Shown here piece after piece: positions 56,634 through 64,000 of a stretch of 64,000 nucleotides of DNA (the first letter of the stretch is position 1; every line of letters starts with the position of its first letter). A model generated the notes under the pieces. It did not search any database. It had not been told where the DNA came from and saw nothing but the letters and a program-made list of their open reading frames with translations. The translations under genes were made by a program, and so were the position numbers. The DNA is from Pseudomonas trivialis (GTDB taxonomy: Bacteria > Pseudomonadota > Gammaproteobacteria > Pseudomonadales > Pseudomonadaceae): NCBI RefSeq assembly GCF_001439805.1, contig NZ_JYLK01000011.1:62001-126000 (forward strand). The letters are read 5' to 3'.

Positions 56634-57736
56634 TGGCGGCCGACATCACCGATTACCGCGACATTTTCCTGAGCGACCGGCCGATGATGGACACCCGCGC
56701 CCCGGTTGAATTCACCAAGGGCGCGTTCCCCGGGGTGATCAACCTGCCGCTGATGACCGACCACGAGCGCCAGCGGGTCGGCACCTGCTACAAGCAGCAG
56801 GGCCAGCAAGCCGCAATCGTGCTGGGCCATGAGTTGGTGTCCGGGGCGATCAAGGCTCAGCGTATCGAGCAATGGGCGCACTTCGCCCAGGCCAACCCCC
56901 ATGGCTACCTGTACTGCTTTCGTGGCGGGCTGCGCTCGCAGATCGTGCAGCAATGGCTGAAGACCGAAGCCGGCATCGAATACCCCCGCGTCGGCGGTGG
57001 CTACAAGGCCATGCGCACGTTCCTGGTGGACACCATCGAGCAAGCGACTGCCCAGTGTGATTTCGTGCTGCTTGGCGGCATGACCGGCACCGGCAAGACC
57101 GAAGTGCTCGGCCAGTTGCGCAACGCCCTTGACCTGGAAGGTCACGCCAACCATCGCGGCTCCAGCTTCGGCAAGCGTGCCACGGTGCAACCGTCCAACA
57201 TCGACTTCGAGAACCGCCTGGCGGTGGACCTGCTGAAAAAACGCGCTGCCGGCATCGAGCAGTTCGTGGTCGAGGACGAGAGCCGCATGATCGGCAGTTG
57301 CGCACTGCCGCTGCCGTTGCACAAAGGCATGCAGCGCTTTGCGATGGTGTGGCTGGAAGACAGCGTGGAAGGGCGCGTGGAACGGATCCTGCGCGACTAT
57401 GTGGTGGACCTGTGTGCCGAGTTCATTACAGTGTTTGGCGAGCAGGGCCAGGCGCTGTTTGCCGAACGCCTGACCCAGAGCCTGGCCAATATCCACAAGC
57501 GCCTTGGCGGCGAACGCTTCCAGCGGTTGCAGGCGATTTTGCAGGACGCTCTGGCCGAGCAGGCGCGCAGTGGCGAGGTGCATTTGCACCGCGTGTGGAT
57601 TGAGGGGTTGTTGCGCGAGTACTACGACCCGATGTACGCCTTCCAGCGCGAGAGCAAAGGTGCACGGATCGAGTTTGCGGGGGAGCAGGGGGCTGTTGTC
57701 GAGTATTTGCGCGAAAGGTTGGCCAGACTGAGCTGA
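56633..57736 (+). CDS. selU: tRNA 2-selenouridine synthase SelU (MnmH)
   Basis: A 367-residue protein starting at a TGATG overlap with selD. The rhodanese domain has YCFRGGLRS with catalytic Cys95. A P-loop GGMTGTGKTEV lies at 148-157. It replaces sulfur by selenium at U34 of selected tRNAs, using selenophosphate from SelD. Coupling of the two genes fits that pathway. Confidence 0.95.
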   Translation: MAADITDYRDIFLSDRPMMDTRAPVEFTKGAFPGVINLPLMTDHERQRVGTCYKQQGQQAAIVLGHELVSGAIKAQRIEQWAHFAQANPHGYLYCFRGGLRSQIVQQWLKTEAGIEYPRVGGGYKAMRTFLVDTIEQATAQCDFVLLGGMTGTGKTEVLGQLRNALDLEGHANHRGSSFGKRATVQPSNIDFENRLAVDLLKKRAAGIEQFVVEDESRMIGSCALPLPLHKGMQRFAMVWLEDSVEGRVERILRDYVVDLCAEFITVFGEQGQALFAERLTQSLANIHKRLGGERFQRLQAILQDALAEQARSGEVHLHRVWIEGLLREYYDPMYAFQRESKGARIEFAGEQGAVVEYLRERLARLS

Positions 57737-57838
57737 GAGGCAAGCCAGCTTCCACCTATGAATGTATACACCGTTCAAAATGTGGGAGGCTCCGCCAAGT
57801 CTTCGACTTAGCGCTGTCGCGCAGCAAACTGGCGCCTC

Positions 57839-57973
57839 TGTGGCGAGCGGGCTTGCCCCGCGTTGGGGCGCGAAGCGCCCCCAGTCAAAGAAAACGCGGT
57901 GTACCTGACACTACGCAGAACAGGGTTTGGGGGCTGCTGCGCAGCCCAACGCGGGGCAAGCCCGCTCGCCACA
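57839..57973. repeat. REPIN element B, inverted relative to element A
   Basis: Arms TGTGGCGAGCGGGCTTGCCC...GTTGGGG (57839-57868) and the inverted copy (57945-57973) flank a centre that is the reverse complement of the centre of element A. It fills most of the gene-free interval 57737-58076. Confidence 0.9.
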
Positions 57974-58076
57974 GGAATGTGGCTGCCTGAAACTTCAGGT
58001 TTTAAAATCAATAAGTTATTTTGTGTTTGATAAGCGCTGGCTTGCCTGCGATGAGGCCCTCAGCCTCACCCAAACT

Positions 58077-59132
58077 CTAGAGAATCACCGCCCCGATCAA
58101 GCCACAGACCACTCCCACCAGCATGGTCAACCCAGCCACCGTCACCAGCACCCGCGCATCGAAATCCTTGCGCAGCATCAACAGCGACGGCAGGCTCACG
58201 CTGGGCAGGGTCATCAGCAGCGCCACCGCCGGGCCGGTGCCCATGCCAAGGGCCATCATGGTTTGTACGATAGGAATCTCCGCCGCCGTAGGAATCACGA
58301 ACAGCGTGCCGACAATCGCCAGCGGCACCAGCCACACCAGGCTGTTGGCCATTGCGCCGTCCACGTGGGGGAACAGCCACACCCGCGCCGCACCGAGTAC
58401 CAGCACCGCCAGGATGTACACCGGGATGGTGCTCCAGAACAGCTGCCACAGGGTACGCAGCCAGCGGCCGAGAAACGGTTGCGCGTCCACCGTGCTCGCA
58501 TCGGCCACAGCTTCCAGCGCGGCCTCCGGCACCTGCTCGGGGCGTGCGATACGCTGCGCCACGAGGGACACGCCCACCACCAGCACAATCCCTGCCACCA
58601 GCCGCAACGCGGTAAAGCCCCAGCCCAGCACGAAGCCCATGAACACCAGGGTGGCCGGGTTAAGCACCGGGTTGGCGATCCAGAACGCCAGCGCCGCGCC
58701 CACCGATACCTGCTGACGGCGCATGCCCGCCGCGACAGGCGCGGCGCAGCAGCTGCACATCATCCCCGGCAGGGCGAACAGCCCGCCGCGCAGGGTCGAG
58801 CCGAGCCCGGCACGGCCGAACAGACGCAGCAGCCAGTCACGGGGGATCAGCACTTGCAGCAATGAGCCAAGAATCACCGCCAGTACAGCGGCTTTCCAGA
58901 TCGCGAGGAAATACACCTGGGCGTAGGCCAGCGCGGCCGCCAGGGGCGAGCTTTGCTGGTCATTGAGAATCGAGGTGCCGATGCTGTGGTTGTCGGCCGC
59001 GACAAACGCCTTGAAGTAGTAGGGCGACCACTTCACATAGTAGAGGCCCACGCAGGCCACCAGTAGAAACAGCGCCGGCTTCCACCAGAAGGACCAGCCC
59101 CGGTTGGGCTGGGTGGAGATGAGGTTGGACAT
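58077..59132 (-). CDS. ArsP/DUF318-type permease
   Basis: 351 residues from ATG 59132 (the frame extends further upstream but lacks a good start). About eight membrane helices. GGLFALPGMMCSCCAAPVAAGMRRQQVSVGAALAFWIANPVLNPATLVFMGFVLGWGF carries the C-S-C-C motif of the ArsP_1 (PF03773) permeases. Possible export of organoarsenicals or other soft-metal compounds. Transcribed after the histidine phosphatase gene. Confidence 0.85.
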   Translation of the reverse strand: MSNLISTQPNRGWSFWWKPALFLLVACVGLYYVKWSPYYFKAFVAADNHSIGTSILNDQQSSPLAAALAYAQVYFLAIWKAAVLAVILGSLLQVLIPRDWLLRLFGRAGLGSTLRGGLFALPGMMCSCCAAPVAAGMRRQQVSVGAALAFWIANPVLNPATLVFMGFVLGWGFTALRLVAGIVLVVGVSLVAQRIARPEQVPEAALEAVADASTVDAQPFLGRWLRTLWQLFWSTIPVYILAVLVLGAARVWLFPHVDGAMANSLVWLVPLAIVGTLFVIPTAAEIPIVQTMMALGMGTGPAVALLMTLPSVSLPSLLMLRKDFDARVLVTVAGLTMLVGVVCGLIGAVIL

Positions 59133-59190
59133 GCTGATAATCCGCAGAGGAGTCGATAGCGCAGCATCATACGCCCCTGCCGCCCAACCT

Positions 59191-59892
59191 TCAGATATCT
59201 GCACTCACCTGTGTCGCTTCCGGGCAGCTTTGCTCACCGTTGTTCAGGCCCTGCTTATAGTTGCGACTCAACAACGACGCCTTGCCGTTGTGCCAGGTCA
59301 GCGTGAGCACGTAGAGGGTGTCGTAATCGCTGCCGGACCAGTCTTCGGTGATGGTGTGCTTCTCGCCCACCGCTTCGCTGGCCACCTTGTTGATCAATTC
59401 CGGCAGATAGCCATGGGACCAGGCGGTGTAGATGGTCGCGTTGTGGTATTTGTCTTCCACCAACTCGTCGGCCAGGGCGCTGGTGTCGTTGGCCGAGAAC
59501 TTGATGTTGACCGGCAGGCCGAGCTTGATCGCGCTGGGGCTGATGGTCATCAGCGGACGAATGTAGCTGTAGGAATTGTCTTTCTCACCTTCCTCGACGT
59601 TGCGCGTCGGGTTGGCTGCAAACACGTAATTGGCCTTGCCGAATTTTTCCGGCAGCACCGTGGCCAGGTTCATTGCACGGTTCAGGCCCTGGCAATTGAG
59701 TTGGCCGAGGCCGCCGTCCGGTTTTTCGCCGTGGCGCAGAAATACCAGGGTTTGCACGCCGTCCACCGGCTGCGCGCGGCTTTCACGGGCGTCGAGGATG
59801 GCAACCATGGCGCTGCTGACCAGCAGCATCGGTAACATAATGTATGAATAGCGCTTGAAACGTTGCACTAGGCGCAGAGGCTTGATCTTCAT
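59191..59892 (-). CDS. Histidine phosphatase family protein
   Basis: A 233-residue protein. An N-terminal hydrophobic anchor (YSYIMLPMLLVSSAMVAIL) precedes LVFLRHGEKPDGGLGQLNCQGLNRAMNLA. RHG is the catalytic phosphohistidine motif. TAWSHGYLPELIN carries a second SHG-type His. Probably a periplasmic membrane-anchored phosphatase. Substrate unknown. The permease gene starts 58 bp downstream. Confidence 0.85.
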   Translation of the reverse strand: MKIKPLRLVQRFKRYSYIMLPMLLVSSAMVAILDARESRAQPVDGVQTLVFLRHGEKPDGGLGQLNCQGLNRAMNLATVLPEKFGKANYVFAANPTRNVEEGEKDNSYSYIRPLMTISPSAIKLGLPVNIKFSANDTSALADELVEDKYHNATIYTAWSHGYLPELINKVASEAVGEKHTITEDWSGSDYDTLYVLTLTWHNGKASLLSRNYKQGLNNGEQSCPEATQVSADI

Positions 59893-60145
59893 GATAGGTT
59901 CGAGTCTTCGTGCGTCAGGTTAAGGCCGACAGGCCCGGCCACAGTGGCGCTTGGCGCGTGCTGCGGTGTTCCTTGTCGATATAGCAAGGTGCCTCCATTC
60001 ACCCATGAGGGCGCACTTAAGAGTGCATCGGGGCACTTTGGTTCGCGCTCGCGGCAGATTAGCGCGCCAATGTTGCGCAATGATGACCCATGCACGAGAG
60101 CGGGCAGATGACTATGATGGTGGGTTTCCGCCCAGGGGTTTCCCG

Positions 60146-60844
60146 ATGAATCCGCTCGCTGCCTTTCCGATCAACGCCAAATGGCCCGCCCAGCACCCCG
60201 AACGCCTGCAGCTGTATTCCTTGCCCACGCCCAACGGTGTAAAGGTCTCGATCATGCTGGAGGAACTGGGGCTGCCCTATGAGGCGCACAAGGTCAGTTT
60301 CGACACTCAGGACCAGTTCTCCCCCGAGTTCCTGTCGCTCAATCCCAACAACAAGATTCCCGCCATCATCGACCCCAATGGTCCCAGCGGCCAGCCGCTG
60401 GCGTTGTTCGAGTCGGGCGCGATCCTCATCTACCTCGCGGAAAAAACCAGTCAGTTGCTCTCCGAAGACCCGGCCACCCGTTATGAAACCCTGCAATGGC
60501 TGATGTTCCAGATGGGCGGCATCGGCCCGATGTTCGGCCAGCTCGGATTCTTCAACAAGTTCGCCGGCAAGGCTTACGAAGACAAACGCCCCCGCGACCG
60601 CTACGCCGCCGAATCACGGCGCCTGCTCGAGGTGCTGGAAAAACGCCTGCTGGGCCGTACCTGGATCATGGGCGACGACTACAGCATCGCCGACATCGCA
60701 ACCTTCCCCTGGATTCGCAACCTCATCGGCTTCTATGAATCCGGCGACGTGGTGGGCATCGCCGACTTCCCCAATGTACTGCGCGCGCTGGATGGCTTCG
60801 TCGCCCGGCCAGCGGTGATCCGTGGCCTGAGCATACCGAGCTGA
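60146..60844 (+). CDS. Glutathione S-transferase (YfcG/YghU-like)
   Basis: A 232-residue protein; ATG 60146 has AGGGG upstream. The N-terminal thioredoxin fold has LYSLPTPNGVKVSIMLEELGLPYEAHKVSF with NPNNKIPAI and LFESGAILIYLAEK for glutathione binding. The C-terminal all-helical domain has IADIATFPWIRNLIGF. TPNG at the start matches the nu-class (YfcG/YghU) enzymes that use glutathione disulfide. Confidence 0.92.
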   Translation: MNPLAAFPINAKWPAQHPERLQLYSLPTPNGVKVSIMLEELGLPYEAHKVSFDTQDQFSPEFLSLNPNNKIPAIIDPNGPSGQPLALFESGAILIYLAEKTSQLLSEDPATRYETLQWLMFQMGGIGPMFGQLGFFNKFAGKAYEDKRPRDRYAAESRRLLEVLEKRLLGRTWIMGDDYSIADIATFPWIRNLIGFYESGDVVGIADFPNVLRALDGFVARPAVIRGLSIPS

Positions 60845-60847
60845 CCC

Positions 60848-61678
60848 ATGCCGACGTTCGATTTCAAGCAACTGGATGTGTTCAGCAGCGTGCCGCTCAA
60901 GGGCAACCCGCTGGCGGTGGTGCTGGGCGCTGACAGCCTGACCGACCAGCAGATGGCCGATTTCGCCAAGTGGACCAACCTCAGCGAAACCACGTTTTTG
61001 CTGACGCCACGCGATCCACGGGCTGACTACCGCGTTCGCATCTTCACTACCCTGCGGGAACTGCCGTTCGCCGGGCACCCGACCCTGGGCAGCTGTCACG
61101 CGTGGCTGCAGGCCGGCGGTGTGGCGAAGGGCGAAGAGATCATTCAAGAATGTGAAATTGGCCTGGTGCGTATTCGGCGCCAGGGCGAAGCGCTGGCGTT
61201 TATTGCGCCGCCGTTGTTGCGGGCCGGCGCGGTGGAGGCCTCATTGCTGGAGCGCGTTCGCCTGGGGCTGGGCCTGGCACCCGGTGCCATCCTGCGCAGC
61301 CAGTGGGTCGACAATGGCGCCGGTTGGCTGGCCGTGATGCTGGCCGACCAACAGAGCGTGCTGGACCTGCAGCCCGATTATGCGCAATTGCTTGGCCTGG
61401 CGGTCGGCGTGATTGCGCCGAGCGACGTGGGCGACACTCAGTTTGAGGTACGCGCCTTTGTCGCGGGCGACGGCGCGCCGGAAGATCCGGCCACCGGCAG
61501 CCTGAACGCGGGTATCGCACAATGGTTGCTCAGTGAGGGGCTGGCGCCTGAACGCTACGTGGTCAGCCAGGGCACGGCGATGGGCAGGGCAGGGCGCATC
61601 CACATCGAACGCCAGGGCGATGAAATCTGGGTCGGCGGCGCCGTTGCGGTGTGTATCGATGGGCGTCTGCAGCTCTAG
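60848..61678 (+). CDS. PhzF-family isomerase
   Basis: A 276-residue protein starting three bases after the GST stop. QLDVFSSVPLKGNPLAVVLGADSL, then TNLSETTFLL (catalytic Glu), VRIFTTLRELPFAGHPTLGSCHAWL and GAPEDPATGSLNAGIAQWL are the PhzF/diaminopimelate epimerase-like motifs. Isolated from other phenazine genes, so a housekeeping isomerase is more likely. Confidence 0.92.
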   Translation: MPTFDFKQLDVFSSVPLKGNPLAVVLGADSLTDQQMADFAKWTNLSETTFLLTPRDPRADYRVRIFTTLRELPFAGHPTLGSCHAWLQAGGVAKGEEIIQECEIGLVRIRRQGEALAFIAPPLLRAGAVEASLLERVRLGLGLAPGAILRSQWVDNGAGWLAVMLADQQSVLDLQPDYAQLLGLAVGVIAPSDVGDTQFEVRAFVAGDGAPEDPATGSLNAGIAQWLLSEGLAPERYVVSQGTAMGRAGRIHIERQGDEIWVGGAVAVCIDGRLQL

Positions 61679-61793
61679 CGCAAGGCAATTGTTACAGACC
61701 ATGCAACAGACTATTGGGCCTTCGGCGTTTGTTCCATGCAATCAAGGGGCATAAGCTTTTGCCCCACTGTTTCTGCCGTTTTTCAGGAGTTCC

Positions 61794-62768
61794 ATGACCA
61801 GCCAGTTCCCCGCGTCCCGTCCCCGCCGCCTGCGCCGCTCACCGCAGTTGCGCGGCTTGTTCCAGGAAACCGAATTCACCCTCAACGACCTGGTGCTGCC
61901 GATATTCGTCGAGGAAGAAATCGACGACTTCGTGCCGATCACCAGCATGCCGGGCGTGCAGCGCATCCCCGAGAAGAAGCTTGCCGGTGAAATCGAGCGC
62001 TACGCCCGCGCCGGCATCAAGTCGGTGATGACCTTTGGCGTGTCCCACCACCTGGACGCCAACGGCAGCGACACCTGGCAGGAACGCGGCCTGGTCTCGC
62101 GCATGTCGTCGATCATCAAGGACGCCGTGCCGGACATGATCGTGATGTCCGACACCTGTTTTTGCGAATACACCGACCACGGCCACTGCGGCGTGATGCA
62201 CGGCGCCCATGTCGACAATGATGCGACCCTGGTCAACCTCGGCAAACAAGCCGTGGCCGCCGCCCGCGCCGGCGCCGATGTGATCGCCCCGTCAGCCGCG
62301 ATGGACGGCCAGGTCCAGGCCATCCGCCGCGCCCTGGATGACGCCGGCTTCACCCACATCCCGATCATGGCCTATTCCACCAAATTCGCCTCGGCCCTTT
62401 ACGGCCCGTTCCGCGAAGCCGGCGGCAGCGCCCTCAAGGGCGACCGTAAAAGCTACCAGATGAACCCAATGAACCGCCGTGAAGCCGTGCGCGAATCGCT
62501 GCTGGATGAACAGGAAGGCGCGGACGCATTGATGGTCAAGCCCGCAGGCGCCTACCTCGACATCATCCGCGACATCCGCGAAGCCTCGCGTTTGCCGGTG
62601 GCGGCGTATCAGGTAAGTGGTGAGTACGCGATGATCAAGTTCGGTGCCCAGGCGGGTGCGATTGACGAGGATCGCGTGGTGCGGGAGACGTTGGGGTCGA
62701 TTAAGAGAGCGGGCGCGGATTTGATTTTTACGTATTTTGCGATGGAGTTGGCGTTGGCGGGGATTTGA
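61794..62768 (+). CDS. hemB: Delta-aminolevulinic acid dehydratase HemB
   Basis: A 324-residue protein; ribosome site AGGAG (61785). RRLRRSPQLRGLFQETEFTLNDLVLPIFV, MSDTCFCEYTDHGHCGV (metal-site region), YSTKFASALYGPFREA and LMVKPAGAYLDIIRDI with the two catalytic Lys residues define HemB. Condenses two 5-aminolevulinate molecules to porphobilinogen in heme synthesis. Confidence 0.96.
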   Translation: MTSQFPASRPRRLRRSPQLRGLFQETEFTLNDLVLPIFVEEEIDDFVPITSMPGVQRIPEKKLAGEIERYARAGIKSVMTFGVSHHLDANGSDTWQERGLVSRMSSIIKDAVPDMIVMSDTCFCEYTDHGHCGVMHGAHVDNDATLVNLGKQAVAAARAGADVIAPSAAMDGQVQAIRRALDDAGFTHIPIMAYSTKFASALYGPFREAGGSALKGDRKSYQMNPMNRREAVRESLLDEQEGADALMVKPAGAYLDIIRDIREASRLPVAAYQVSGEYAMIKFGAQAGAIDEDRVVRETLGSIKRAGADLIFTYFAMELALAGI

Positions 62769-62783
62769 ATTATCGCATTCCCC

Positions 62784-62827
62784 TTGTGGCGAGCGAGCTT
62801 GCTCGCGTTGGGCTGCGTAGCAGCCCC
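62784..62827. repeat. Single REP element after hemB
   Basis: TTGTGGCGAGCGAGCTTGCTCGCGTTGGG followed by the hairpin GGGCTGC-gta-GCAGCCC, a variant of the REP arm seen in elements A and B. The rest of the interval up to 63086 is AT-rich with no gene seen; it marks the edge of the toxin locus. Confidence 0.8.
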
Positions 62828-63086
62828 ATGGCTTGCGTTCACCGGTTTTTTTACGCTCTATCACTTATCTTTTGAGTAAACAGCGGTCGAATTTTTCTAC
62901 TACATGGTTCAGCCATAGCACTCCTGATGACCACTGTTGGTGTAGTCAGGTAAATAAGGGCAGGTTGCGAGGCCCGTGTGTGGTTACTTAATTTATGGTG
63001 GCTAATTGCATTTTATGGATTTTGAATGGGGTGCACAGTTGTATGCGGTTTGCTGATGTCTAGTGGTGAACGAGTTTCTATGGTTT

Positions 63087-63443
63087 TCATTTTTCGCCTA
63101 TCTCAGCTTCGTACCTTTCAAGGCACTCTAATAAAATATGCATGAACTGTCGTTTGTCGATTATTTCATCGTCGAAATAAGTATCAAAAAGATGAAAAAC
63201 AGATTCAAAATCTTCATCGGTACTTAAGAAGTGATTAAGTGTGTCGATGTACCACTTGCGTCGAGCAGGTTCGTAGGAAATAAAGTCGGGTTTTGTCAGT
63301 CCGTCAAATAACTCCGAAAGCTCTTTGTTGTTGTTTATGTTTTTTGAGGTGATAAATAGCTCTCTTTCGACGTCGTCGTAATTTTCAAAACTATACGTAA
63401 AAAGCAGGCTTCGTATGATGGAGAGTTTCGGTTGATACTTCAT
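63087..63443 (-). CDS. Probable immunity protein of the adjacent toxin
   Basis: A 118-residue acidic protein (SFENYDDVERELFI ... DEDFESVFHLFDTYFDDEIIDKRQFMHILLECLERYEAEIGEK) that is helical and lacks a signal peptide. Its ATG follows the stop of the toxin gene with no gap (TAA ATG). AT-rich compared with the host. Small acidic partners immediately downstream of a toxin tip are the usual immunity proteins of CDI/Rhs/T6SS toxins. Confidence 0.75.
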   Translation of the reverse strand: MKYQPKLSIIRSLLFTYSFENYDDVERELFITSKNINNNKELSELFDGLTKPDFISYEPARRKWYIDTLNHFLSTDEDFESVFHLFDTYFDDEIIDKRQFMHILLECLERYEAEIGEK

Positions 63444-64000
63444 TTAGAAATCCGTGTAAGCGGTGATTGGGTTGCCGTCTTCATCTAATATTACTGTGGC
63501 TTTCCTTTGCTTTCCATACTCTAGCGTGCGCTTTTTGTAACCCTCTCCAATTATTTTTCCCATGTCCATAGGATCTCGTGATGCTTCAGGTCCTACGTTA
63601 TGAAATATAAGTTTTGCACGGTAGATTGAATTCAGTTGGTCCCTATGGCTGATATATCGTGTTGCGGCGCTAGGTATTTTTGGCTGACCGTTTCTTGCGC
63701 CCCCAATATGCCTTTCTATTTCTCCCGTGGTCGGATTTTTTCCTGTCTGAACTCTTTCAAGCTGGGAGCCTCGAGTTGTTTGTGCTCCATGCTTTTCTAA
63801 AAAGTGCGCTCTTGGGAATTCTTCTTCTATCTCCGCTAAACGTCTATAGGCATTAGCCTCTGCGAGTTCGTCAATTCTTGCCTGCCGCTCAGCTCGTGAA
63901 AATTGCGGTAGTGCAGGCTCTCCGTGATTTACGTTCTCTGCAGGATTTTCAGCTGTAGTGCTTGATTTACATCCATCTCCACCTGGGCATGTGCTTAGCC
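63444..64000 (-). CDS. C-terminal part of a polymorphic toxin (partial)
   Basis: The frame is open from the window edge to TAA 63446-63444 (185 codons seen). The visible part has a polar linker, then HFLEKHGAQTTRGSQLERVQTG, IERHIGGARNGQPKIPSAATRYISHRDQL and a C-terminal GKIIGEGYKKRTLEYGKQ ... GNPITAYTDF. The H-F-x-x-K-H-G start, conserved T-R/S residues and TAYTDF-like end resemble small nuclease toxin tips (possibly BECR-fold RNase), but I cannot name the family. Low G+C indicates horizontal acquisition. The delivery part lies outside the window. Confidence 0.75.
   Translation of the reverse strand, partial: LSTCPGGDGCKSSTTAENPAENVNHGEPALPQFSRAERQARIDELAEANAYRRLAEIEEEFPRAHFLEKHGAQTTRGSQLERVQTGKNPTTGEIERHIGGARNGQPKIPSAATRYISHRDQLNSIYRAKLIFHNVGPEASRDPMDMGKIIGEGYKKRTLEYGKQRKATVILDEDGNPITAYTDF

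Noticed and set aside
1..64000. tRNA or rRNA genes
   Set aside because: No cloverleaf with conserved GGTTCGAATCC-type T-arm or rRNA-like sequence was noticed on reading; a covariance-model scan would settle this.

Overview
The window is about 60% G+C and comes from a Pseudomonas chromosome, most likely the P. fluorescens group. The evidence is the host gene content (sstT, nhaR, selD-selU, hemB, PepSY/two-component operon), REP/REPIN repeats of the type known from that group, and small Pseudomonas-type hypothetical genes. No tool was run: family assignments come from reading the translations.

Positions 1 to about 39.3 kb are a lambda-like siphovirus prophage whose left end lies outside the window. 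In order: a CI-type repressor (minus strand, cut by the window edge), an operator/promoter region, cro and a CII-family regulator, an antirepressor-like gene, and a replication initiator gene carrying an internal iteron array that is probably the phage origin. A tightly overlapping nin-like block of small genes follows, including ninG and a putative late regulator. Next come an HNH endonuclease, holin-like membrane genes and an accessory cassette with an Acb2-type anti-CBASS protein and a proteasome-beta/HslV-like protein. Packaging and head genes lead to tail genes with a GGGAAAC -1 frameshift signal, then homologues of lambda M, L, K, I and J. Tail-fibre genes, a GH19 endolysin, nested Rz/Rz1 spanins, a gene behind a LexA box and a tyrosine integrase finish the prophage.

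The most interesting prophage stretch is a roughly 2.9 kb insertion between the K and I tail genes. It holds small reverse-strand genes, one of them a helix-turn-helix protein, and an NYN-domain protein with its own consensus promoter, operator-like repeats and terminator. Two tandem lipoproteins follow. It looks like a moron island expressed in the lysogen and is a candidate superinfection-exclusion or defence locus. With the anti-CBASS cassette, the prophage appears to carry both counter-defence and possible defence genes.

From about 39.6 kb the window is host chromosome: a patatin-like phospholipase; a coupled PepSY-PepSY-response regulator-sensor kinase operon; a chemotaxis receptor with a one-base frameshift near its C-terminus; transporters; a shikimate dehydrogenase-like gene; YceH and DUF1993 proteins; sstT; nhaR; terC; selD-selU; an ArsP-type permease; a histidine phosphatase; a GST; a PhzF protein and hemB. 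Two REPIN elements in opposite orientation bracket about 14 kb of this region. The right edge is an AT-rich toxin C-terminus with an abutting, probable immunity gene.
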